A stretch of DNA of 64,000 nucleotides, taken from contig DDIU01000019.1 in assembly GCA_002338655.1 (NCBI GenBank), forward strand, positions 44,805 through 108,804. Reading direction: 5' to 3'. The notes beneath the pieces are model-generated. The model searched no databases and was not told the DNA's origin. It was given only the letters and a program-made list of their open reading frames with translations. Both the position numbers and the translations under genes were made by a program. The stretch comes from Flammeovirgaceae bacterium UBA1842 (GTDB lineage: Bacteria; Bacteroidota; Bacteroidia; Cytophagales; Cyclobacteriaceae). Below are positions 17,501-24,066 of the stretch, piece after piece. Position 1 is the first letter of the stretch, and each line of letters opens with the position of its first letter.

Positions 17501-19109
17501 GCCGTTAATAAATGGAAAAGGGGATATAAAAAATGCCGGTCTACATGTTAATTACCTAAATACAACCTATGCATTGGATGGCAACTTCTACCTCACCGAT
17601 CACAAAATTGGTTTCCAAAATATTGATGTGATTGACACCCGCGGAAACCATGGTTCAGTCAATGGCTATATTGGACATGATTATTTTAAAAATATGTCTA
17701 TTAATCTGACAGCCAATATCAATGAATTTCAGGTTTTAAATACTACAAGTAAAGACAATAGACTATTCTATGGCAATGGCATTGCCACAGGAACAGTCAA
17801 TTTCATTGGCCCTTTTAGTAATATGAATATTATAGCCAATGCACGGACTGACAGAGGAACGCGGATTTTTATTCCAATTGGGGATTCTGAGTCAATCGCT
17901 AAGGAAGACTATATCAATTTTGTCGATTTTGATACCCACGAGCAAACCCTATTGAAAAATGAATCTCACAAAATAGATTTACGGGGACTGAAATTGGATT
18001 TTGATTTGGATATAACACCGGATGCCTATTGCGAGATTATTTTCGATATAAAATCGGGCGATATCATCAGAGGGCGTGGCAATGGGGACATTAAACTACA
18101 AATCGATACAAAAGGCGATTTCAATATGTTTGGTGACTATAATATTCAGGAAGGGGGCTATAATTTCACACTTTATAATTTGATCAATAAAGAATTTGAA
18201 ATACTACCTGACAGCAAAATTTCGTGGTTTGGAGACCCCTATCAAGGTGTTTTGGACATCAATGCCACTTACAACCAATTGGCTTCGTACAAACCACTAT
18301 TGTCAATAGAACAATATGGAGAAGATAATTTGAATCAATCTGTTGAAATAAACAGAAAATACCAGGCCAATGTCCTTCTTGAAATTGATGGTGCATTATT
18401 ATCACCAACTATAAATTTCGATATTACAAGTGGAAGTTTGCCCCGGAATATTCAACTTGCTTCTGGCGATGTGGTGGACCTAGAATTTGAATTTTTGAAA
18501 TTCAAAAACAGTATTGACGAACAAGAACTGAAACGGCAGGTATTTAGTTTAATAATCCTTAGAAAATTCTCGCCCCTACTGTCTTTTGACACGGGTGGTT
18601 CTATAAACAGTAGTGTGAGTGAACTCCTTTCCAATCAACTCAGCTATTGGATAACACAAGTAGATGACAACTTAGAAATAGATGTTGATTTTGGTAAACT
18701 TGACGAGGACGCCTTCAACACATTCCAGCTACGGCTGTCTTATACACTACTCAATGGCAGGCTCCGGATCACCAGGGACGGTGGATTTACCAATCAGTCA
18801 AACAAAGCCGATGTATCTAGCATAGCTGGGGACTGGACATTGGAGTACTTGCTTACAGATGACGGTAAATTTAAAGTAAAGATGTACAATCGTACCAACT
18901 ACAATCCAATTAACCCTACAGAAGAAAACCAAAATACGGTAACCACCGGTGTCAGTATTATACACACTCAAAGTTTTGATGAAATAAAGGATTTGTTCAA
19001 AAAGAAGCGCGACAAAATACAGACCAAGCAAAAGAACGATCAGCAAAGCCAAGATGAGGATGCCTCATCAAAAAATAACGAAGCCATAAGAGAAGATGAA
19101 ATGGAGTAA
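14532..19109 (+). CDS. tamB: Translocation and assembly module protein TamB (AsmA-like)
   Basis: Large inner-membrane-anchored, periplasm-spanning protein of 1525 residues. Family members form a lipid-conducting beta-taco bridge to the outer membrane and work with a BamA-like partner. A signal anchor lies at residues 12-32. Long repetitive beta-rich AsmA-like sequence follows, and the C-terminal DUF490/TamB domain (about 1130-1470) ends in the conserved ...LRLSYTLLNGRLRITRDGGF region. A charged tail follows. The start is TTG at 14532: an in-frame TAA at 14526 precludes any distant upstream start and later ATGs would remove the anchor. The 3' end overlaps the next gene by 14 bp. Confidence 0.92.
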   Translation: MAQVIKNRIVKTILWFTFSLFLLLVITAGAVQFPYVQTKLVNYISTKYSQLLGYDISLAKISIRWFDSIEINGLNVKDPEDNQMFFAGSVFIDFDVSSLLNKKDHNVDNIVIDHADLLLTKLYADDDSLQTLNINELIHRIKSLLPSKKQARLRYLLTADNLSITNTRFSYVDQRKDSLDKLFDYYHFSIDSINGDFDEIFTVRDTFSVNIKSLVGIDQSSGLRLNKLVTRFSVSQRAMEFDSLELHAGSSIINNFVRFEYLSTLDLSDFNDKVNIIAHLENSKVNTKDLSLFAPVLSDLNENYQVSGDMKGTVKSFQVRNAHIFFGSGTSLKGNLRMDGLPNVQETFMSLNLTSSYVTIADFKKYTKPSTYQKIEPFEHVSLSAEFLGFPNDFVAKGNFFTEYGKVSSDINLKIHDDISQSTYSGSISMQNFDIGGYTKSNLLSNVTVKGKIKGSGFTLENADFTLDGEIKKIGVNGYGYQNISTNARFTKEFFEGDLSVNDPNLKLTVNGSIDLRAGLNFFNIKAKLDTANLKTLNITQNDLFLHSTIDVNARGLKIDDILGGANLKNTYIKYGENSIQIDSLLLISDKDEDQRIVLLNSNLLNVKILGDFQLTQAYKSLIEVIREYRLSLQNDQEVLAHYYAFKSERAYKDYSLKYDINIKNLNPLLDVFTPGLYISPASKVSGSLTGGYTTILEVDTKLDSVSYKNNIFLNNEIQLNISKISDSTNVLAMVYLASKDQYLNDIGTKDLMFEGIWDNHHIDFEFDLFQKDFENRALISGAIDFLPDTTKLKLESTDLKILDKQWHIQTNNVITISKKEINVDNFSIYNQDQKIALKGAISENPETKMELQLTNIELGNANSLINKNLSGTIDGYADVRDVYNDILIENYITVKKLTIDDFLIGNVKASSSWSNAKKASTVNCDIQRLGFKVLTLTGTYEPYQTNQLNLEADLNNTELKILEPFIDNYFTDIKGTLLGKLNITGELTKPLINGKGDIKNAGLHVNYLNTTYALDGNFYLTDHKIGFQNIDVIDTRGNHGSVNGYIGHDYFKNMSINLTANINEFQVLNTTSKDNRLFYGNGIATGTVNFIGPFSNMNIIANARTDRGTRIFIPIGDSESIAKEDYINFVDFDTHEQTLLKNESHKIDLRGLKLDFDLDITPDAYCEIIFDIKSGDIIRGRGNGDIKLQIDTKGDFNMFGDYNIQEGGYNFTLYNLINKEFEILPDSKISWFGDPYQGVLDINATYNQLASYKPLLSIEQYGEDNLNQSVEINRKYQANVLLEIDGALLSPTINFDITSGSLPRNIQLASGDVVDLEFEFLKFKNSIDEQELKRQVFSLIILRKFSPLLSFDTGGSINSSVSELLSNQLSYWITQVDDNLEIDVDFGKLDEDAFNTFQLRLSYTLLNGRLRITRDGGFTNQSNKADVSSIAGDWTLEYLLTDDGKFKVKMYNRTNYNPINPTEENQNTVTTGVSIIHTQSFDEIKDLFKKKRDKIQTKQKNDQQSQDEDASSKNNEAIREDEME

Positions 19110-19965
19110 ATTATTATTTCTTTTCGCTTTCCTCATCCTTGTCCATTCTGGCTTTTGTCAGGATAGCCTTCGGAATAAGAGACTAAAACCTATGATAGTA
19201 GCTGGGGCCGTTACTTATTCATTGTCATTGGTTGCCTTAAATCAACTTTGGTATGCCGATTTTGAAAGGGAGCCATTCCATTTCTTCAATGATAATAGTG
19301 AGTGGAAACAAATGGACAAGCTAGGTCATTTTTACTCAGCTTTCCACATTAGTAAAATCTCGCAACGTGGACTACAGTGGTCGGGATTGGAAAATAATAA
19401 GTCTGCTTTTTGGGGTACAATGGTAAGTGTACTTGTAATGACACCTATAGAAATATTCGATGGATTCTCTGCTGAATATGGGGCATCAACGGGTGATTTG
19501 ATTGCCAATTCTATCGGGGGTTTACTTTTTTTTTCACAGTACCGCCTTTGGCAAGAAGTAAGGGTTCATCCAAAATATTCCTTTAATAGAACGGACTTTC
19601 CAGACTTAAGACCGGAAGTATTAGGGTCAAATTTAAGCGAGGAGCTTCTTAAGGATTATAATGCCCATCACTATTGGTTGTCTATTGATTTATCAAAGTT
19701 TAATGATAAAGTACCTAAGTGGCTTAATATTGCCATCGGCTATGGGGCCACCAATTTGGTCTTTGCCAATGATGACCAAAACTCTGCACAAGGTTTCGAC
19801 TCACGGAGGCGATACTTTCTAGCACTTGACTTTGATTTAAATAACTATAAATCAAAGTCCAAAGTAATAAATACATTGATCTATCTGGTCAACATGACCA
19901 AAATACCATCTCCTACATTGGAATTCAGTAAAAATAAATTCAAGTTTCATCCATTTTATTATTAG
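19096..19965 (+). CDS. DUF2279 (YfiM-like) predicted envelope protein
   Basis: 289 residues with a signal peptide (residues 1-21, cleavage likely after GFCQ). The body has the DUF2279 features MDKLGHFYSAFHISK, the hydrophobic segment around TPIEIFDGFSAEYGASTGDLIANSIGG, and a C-terminal half with beta-strand character. The family is described as periplasmic or outer-membrane associated without a known function. It overlaps tamB by 14 bp, so it is likely co-translated and may serve the same envelope process. Confidence 0.75.
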   Translation: MKWSKLLFLFAFLILVHSGFCQDSLRNKRLKPMIVAGAVTYSLSLVALNQLWYADFEREPFHFFNDNSEWKQMDKLGHFYSAFHISKISQRGLQWSGLENNKSAFWGTMVSVLVMTPIEIFDGFSAEYGASTGDLIANSIGGLLFFSQYRLWQEVRVHPKYSFNRTDFPDLRPEVLGSNLSEELLKDYNAHHYWLSIDLSKFNDKVPKWLNIAIGYGATNLVFANDDQNSAQGFDSRRRYFLALDFDLNNYKSKSKVINTLIYLVNMTKIPSPTLEFSKNKFKFHPFYY

Positions 19966-20013
19966 TGGTATTTTTCTAACTTACTGTCCTGAATTCAACA
20001 AACCCCAAATAAA

Positions 20014-20412
20014 ATGGACCTTAACGCATTCATGGAAAGTTACGCTAACGAAATTGGGGGTACCTACTCCGAATACGATAGTCGAACGTCAATTATCATT
20101 GTACCACTACCCGATCAACGATTTCAAACAGTTTTAGGCAAGCTAAAACATAGCGAACGTTACAACAGAATGGGTATAGAATTTACCTCAAAAGTCTGTA
20201 ACTATAAAAAAGGCATTGATTTGAAAATCCTTTTGGAAGAAAATGCACATCTCAATCATGCCAAGTTTGCCATAGTTGACGATTTCATTCATGTAGAAGC
20301 ATCTAGTTTTATTGAAAGTGCCACCGAGCAGTTATTGAAGGAAATAATTCAGGAAGTGGCCAATGTTGCTGACGAATATGAGATGAAACTAACAGGTAAA
20401 GACGTACACTAA
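20014..20412 (+). CDS. Small YbjN/chaperone-like protein of unknown function
   Basis: 132-residue acidic cytoplasmic protein, alpha/beta in pattern, resembling the YbjN/type III secretion chaperone-like fold found in many Bacteroidota (IVPLPDQRFQTVLG, then a central strand FTSKVC and a C-terminal helix). There is no signal peptide or catalytic motif. It lies 48 bp after the DUF2279 gene and just before rnpB. The fold assignment is tentative. Confidence 0.6.
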   Translation: MDLNAFMESYANEIGGTYSEYDSRTSIIIVPLPDQRFQTVLGKLKHSERYNRMGIEFTSKVCNYKKGIDLKILLEENAHLNHAKFAIVDDFIHVEASSFIESATEQLLKEIIQEVANVADEYEMKLTGKDVH

Positions 20413-20479
20413 AAGGTAAGCACACTATTTGCTATTCCTCATGGTGCAATTCATGTTCATTTATTGCTAACTTTGCCCT

Positions 20480-20896
20480 GCAAGCCGCCTTATCGTTCCC
20501 GATAACTATCGGGAAAGGAAAGTCCGGGCAACATAGAGCATCGTACTTCCTAACAGGAAGGCCCCCGACAATGTCGTGGGGACAGCTAGTGCCACAGAAA
20601 ACAAACTACCCTCGACTCTGTCGGGGGAAAAGGTGAAAAGGTGGGGTAAGAGCCCACCGTTCTTGATAGTGATATTGAGATGCACGGTAAACCTTACGAG
20701 TTGAAAGACCAAATATGTCCCGCTTGTTGTATTGGCTGTTTTTTAGGAAATAGCTCAACAATTAGTTGCTCGCTAATTTATTGTCTTCGGACAAAAAACG
20801 GGATGGGTAGGTTGATGGATCCCGACAGTGATGTCGGGACTAGATAAATGATAAGGCCCCGACTAGTCGGGGACAGAACCCGGCTTATAGGCTTGC
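20480..20896 (+). ncRNA. rnpB: RNase P RNA (bacterial type A)
   Basis: Catalytic RNA that matures tRNA 5' ends. The 5' strand gcaagcc (20480-20486) pairs with ggcttgc at 20890-20896 to form P1. The conserved core gaaaggaaagtccgggcaacatag, split here as gggaaaggaaag and tccgggcaac, follows at 20511-20533. The P15/L15 region, ggtaaaccttacgagttgaaa and the terminal acagaacccggcttata element complete the type A fold. Several peripheral helices carry GC-rich tcccgacag/tgtcggga hairpins. Eight T residues at 20897-20904 form the terminator tract. Confidence 0.95.
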
Positions 20897-20920
20897 TTTT
20901 TTTTAAACTAAACCCAACTC

Positions 20921-22081
20921 ATGGCTAAAGTCCTAATAATTGATGATGAACAAAGTATCAGAAACACACTTAGAGAGATACTTGAATATGAAAAATACAC
21001 AGTAGCTGAAGCAAAAGATGGTGAAGAAGGGCTTAAAATGTTACAGAAAGAACGTTTTGATGTGGCACTATGTGATGTGAAAATGCCCAAAATGGACGGG
21101 TTGGAGGTTCTTTCCAAAACCACAGCCGAAGGGGTGGAAACTCAATTTATAATGATTAGTGCCCATGGCACTATCGAAACAGCTGTTGAAGCCACTAAAA
21201 AAGGAGCTTATGATTTTATACAAAAGCCACCTGATTTAAATCGACTATTAGTTACACTTCGCAATGCTATCGACAAATCAAGCCTTGTAAAAGAGACCAA
21301 AGTCTTAAAAAAGAAAGTTTCCAAAGGTTCAGAAATTGTTGGGGAATCTGAGGCTATAAATAATATCAAAGAAACGATTGATAAAGTAGCCCCAACAGAG
21401 GCACGGGTGCTTATCACTGGTGAAAACGGGACAGGAAAGGAGTTGGTAGCCCGTCAACTACATGAGAAGAGCAATCGATCTAAAGGTGCCATGATCGAGG
21501 TTAATTGTGCGGCAATACCATCTGAACTGATAGAAAGTGAGCTGTTTGGTCATGAAAAAGGCTCTTTTACTTCTGCCGTAAAACAACGAATTGGAAAATT
21601 TGAACAAGCTAATGATGGCACGTTGTTTTTAGATGAAATTGGAGACATGAGTCTTTCCGCTCAGGCTAAGGTACTAAGGGCGTTGCAAGAAAATAAGATT
21701 ACCAGAGTAGGTGGCGACAAGGAAATAATGGTTAATGTAAGGGTGATTGCCGCAACCAATAAAAACCTGAAAGAAGAAATTGCCAATAATAATTTCCGTG
21801 AAGACTTATATCACCGGCTTAGTGTGATTTTGATTAAAGTTCCGCCACTTCGGGATAGAAGTGAGGATATTGGGCTGTTGGTTGAAAAATTCCTTTATGA
21901 TATAGCCGCTGAGTATGGTTCAAGACCAAAAAGCATGTCACAGGGCGCAATCAACCTACTGAAGAAGCATGCTTGGACAGGAAATATACGGGAACTAAGA
22001 AATGTTGTAGAAAGGCTTGTAATTATGGGAGGTGAGGAAATTAGCGAGCAAGATGTTGCCCGGAATACTGATATCCAATAA
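20921..22081 (+). CDS. Sigma-54 activator-type response regulator lacking a DNA-binding domain
   Basis: 386 residues: receiver domain (D8/D9, phospho-acceptor D52, S80, K102) and AAA+ domain (Walker A GENGTGKE 167-174, Walker B TLFLDE 234-239, arginine region LRDRSED at 310-316). The sigma-54 contact loop is GSFTSA (214-219) rather than GAFTGA. The protein stops soon after the C-terminal AAA+ lid helices (RELRNVVERLVIMGGEEISEQDV); the Fis-type helix-turn-helix is absent and the DNA after the stop does not encode one. It may act on sigma-54 holoenzyme from solution or as a partner of another activator. No kinase is adjacent. It begins 16 bp after the rnpB T-tract. Confidence 0.88.
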   Translation: MAKVLIIDDEQSIRNTLREILEYEKYTVAEAKDGEEGLKMLQKERFDVALCDVKMPKMDGLEVLSKTTAEGVETQFIMISAHGTIETAVEATKKGAYDFIQKPPDLNRLLVTLRNAIDKSSLVKETKVLKKKVSKGSEIVGESEAINNIKETIDKVAPTEARVLITGENGTGKELVARQLHEKSNRSKGAMIEVNCAAIPSELIESELFGHEKGSFTSAVKQRIGKFEQANDGTLFLDEIGDMSLSAQAKVLRALQENKITRVGGDKEIMVNVRVIAATNKNLKEEIANNNFREDLYHRLSVILIKVPPLRDRSEDIGLLVEKFLYDIAAEYGSRPKSMSQGAINLLKKHAWTGNIRELRNVVERLVIMGGEEISEQDVARNTDIQ

Positions 22082-22096
22082 AACTAAAGGTAAAGA

Positions 22097-22228
22097 TTAA
22101 ATCTTTTCCTTCTGAATTGTTACTTCCTTCTTCTTTACATCCTTTTTTGAGTATGTAGGACAAGTATACTGTGTACATGCAGATGCTGCAAAAAGAACTA
22201 AAAGAAATAGTGCGAGTCTTAATTTCAT
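22097..22228 (-). CDS. 43-residue lipoprotein
   Basis: A short reading frame with a clear type II signal peptide: MKLRLALFLLVLFAASAC with lipobox ASAC (C18). A mature tail of only 25 residues follows, TQYTCPTYSKK and then a lysine-rich end. The CPTY motif followed by a basic stretch resembles tiny lipoproteins I recall from other Bacteroidota. It is transcribed convergently to the regulator at 20921-22081, about 95 bp downstream of the LuxE-like gene stop on the same strand. The function is unknown. Confidence 0.6.
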   Translation of the reverse strand: MKLRLALFLLVLFAASACTQYTCPTYSKKDVKKKEVTIQKEKI

Positions 22229-22323
22229 CAGTAGTGGTTTTTAATTAAAGCCAAAATATAGGGTAAAAGTACCAAACATAAAATAGAATTCAAATTTTTT
22301 GATTAATTCATCGCTATCTATTT

Positions 22324-23307
22324 TTAAATAAGCAGGTTACATCCCCGTATATCTGAATTATCAAACCTTCCCAATATTTCAAAACCATCGCCCTTAAATC
22401 GTCCGATATCTTGGGTTTCGATAAAGGCACAGGTATTAAAATTACCTAAATCAATAACATTAATGCCACCTTGACGATGGTTTTCCCTCATATCAAAAGG
22501 ATCATTAAGATCCCGTAAAAGTACTTTCATGTTTTTATCTGTTTTGAAAACACCCTCAGAAGTAGCATAAGCTTGTGACATTAATTCCGTCATGCCATAT
22601 TCAGAGTGTATGCCACTTACGTTAAATGCATTCTTAAGCACCTGATGTAGCTCCTCCCTAATCATTTCCTTTCTTCGGCCCTTCATACCACCCGTCTCCA
22701 TTATAATAGCATCAGACAAGTCAACGTTGCCATGATCCGCCAGATCGAGGAGGGCAAATGACACCCCTATCAAAAATATTTTCTTGTTCGATGTTTTGGC
22801 TTGGTCAATATCCGCTAACAAACGATCAAGATCATCCAAATAAAAACCTGACATACTGGATCCACTGGCTTCAATTAATTGAGCTACCATATAAACCAAA
22901 GAAGAATTTGATCTTTCAAGGTAAGAAGGTAAAAGTGCCATAAAATGAAACTGAGAAGGCTCACCATAAAAATGCTTAAAGATATTTAAAGAATGATTGG
23001 TGTAAAAAACTAAACTTCTTACGTGATGTTCCGATTTTGTAGATCCTGTTGTACCGCTGCTCTCGAATATCAATTCCGATTCCCATTCTTCCGTTTTTAC
23101 TTCATTTTCTTTAAAAAAAGTAATTGGCATAAATGGGATCTGTGTTATTTGCTTCACTTTCGCGGGATCACACCCCAAATGATCCAGGTAGCTTTTGTAA
23201 ATAGCATTGTATTTAGATTGGTATTGGAATAGATCCAGCGCCAAAATATCGAATCCAGCTTTACTCAAGTGGAATAATTTTTGCTCAAAACTTTTATTAA
23301 AGCTCAA
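22324..23307 (-). CDS. LuxE-like acyl-protein synthetase family protein
   Basis: 327-residue member of the adenylate-forming LuxE family, which activates fatty acids as acyl-AMP for transfer to a protein partner. The P-loop-like FESSGTTGSTKSEHHV (about residues 82-97) and the acid-rich EYGMTELMSQAY motif (about 240-251) are present. Relatives in Bacteroidota occur without luciferase genes and their product is unknown. The start appears to be TTG at 23305-23307; no ATG precedes the conserved N-terminus. It diverges from the lipoprotein gene at 23344 with a 36-bp gap. Confidence 0.78.
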   Translation of the reverse strand: MSFNKSFEQKLFHLSKAGFDILALDLFQYQSKYNAIYKSYLDHLGCDPAKVKQITQIPFMPITFFKENEVKTEEWESELIFESSGTTGSTKSEHHVRSLVFYTNHSLNIFKHFYGEPSQFHFMALLPSYLERSNSSLVYMVAQLIEASGSSMSGFYLDDLDRLLADIDQAKTSNKKIFLIGVSFALLDLADHGNVDLSDAIIMETGGMKGRRKEMIREELHQVLKNAFNVSGIHSEYGMTELMSQAYATSEGVFKTDKNMKVLLRDLNDPFDMRENHRQGGINVIDLGNFNTCAFIETQDIGRFKGDGFEILGRFDNSDIRGCNLLI

Positions 23308-23343
23308 TCGTTTAGTTAATTTAATGGTTGTTACCTTAGTCTT

Positions 23344-24066
23344 ATGAGAAACTTCGTACTATTTATTGGTATTGCCTTGATTGCTTCATCCTGTTTTGAT
23401 GCACCCCAATTCCCAGATACGCCAAAAATAACATTTAAAAATATTATTTTTAAGGATCTTGCTTCCAGCCCAGACAGTTTAATTCTTTTTGTTGACTTTG
23501 AAGACGGGGATGGTGATTTAGGGTTAGACCCTAGTGAAATTGCTGAGCCCTATAATCAGAAACACTACTACAGTAATAAAACAGGTGAAAAATTCAATTT
23601 TAATACTGAAACGTCAGAGGATTTGATGGTTCTCGCAAACCTATCTGAAATTGATTCTCTACCTCCTTTTTCTGGAGATGCCAAATGTTTCCATTGGGAT
23701 ACAAATCCAGAATTGTTTTTTGAAGATGGTACTCAATTAACTGATACAGTGTATTTTCAATTCAACAAACGATTTAATAATATATATGTAACCTATCTAG
23801 TTGATAGAGGAAGTGGTTTTCAAGTATTTGACTGGAGAAAAGAAGTTGATTGTAGCACAAATTATGATGGCCGATTTCCTCTTTTGAATCAAGATGGAAA
23901 AACAAGGGCTTTAGAAGGAACAATCAAGTATGGTATGGTTTCAGTTGGATTTAAAAGCTTATTCAAAGATGATCGAATGAAGCTTAGAATAACCATACTC
24001 GATCGTAGTGGCAATTACAGCAATACGGTTGAAACCCCACCTTTCAGGCTATCTGAAATCGATTAG
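23344..24066 (+). CDS. Bacteroidota-type lipoprotein of unknown function
   Basis: 240 residues with a lipobox in IASSC (C17). An acidic loop DFEDGDGDLGLD (about 51-62) resembles a calcium-binding motif and is common in secreted lipoproteins of this phylum. The rest is predicted beta-rich, with no recognised enzyme signature. The stop overlaps the convergent E1 gene by four bases. Outer-membrane or periplasmic location is likely; function not assigned. Confidence 0.72.
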   Translation: MRNFVLFIGIALIASSCFDAPQFPDTPKITFKNIIFKDLASSPDSLILFVDFEDGDGDLGLDPSEIAEPYNQKHYYSNKTGEKFNFNTETSEDLMVLANLSEIDSLPPFSGDAKCFHWDTNPELFFEDGTQLTDTVYFQFNKRFNNIYVTYLVDRGSGFQVFDWRKEVDCSTNYDGRFPLLNQDGKTRALEGTIKYGMVSVGFKSLFKDDRMKLRITILDRSGNYSNTVETPPFRLSEID

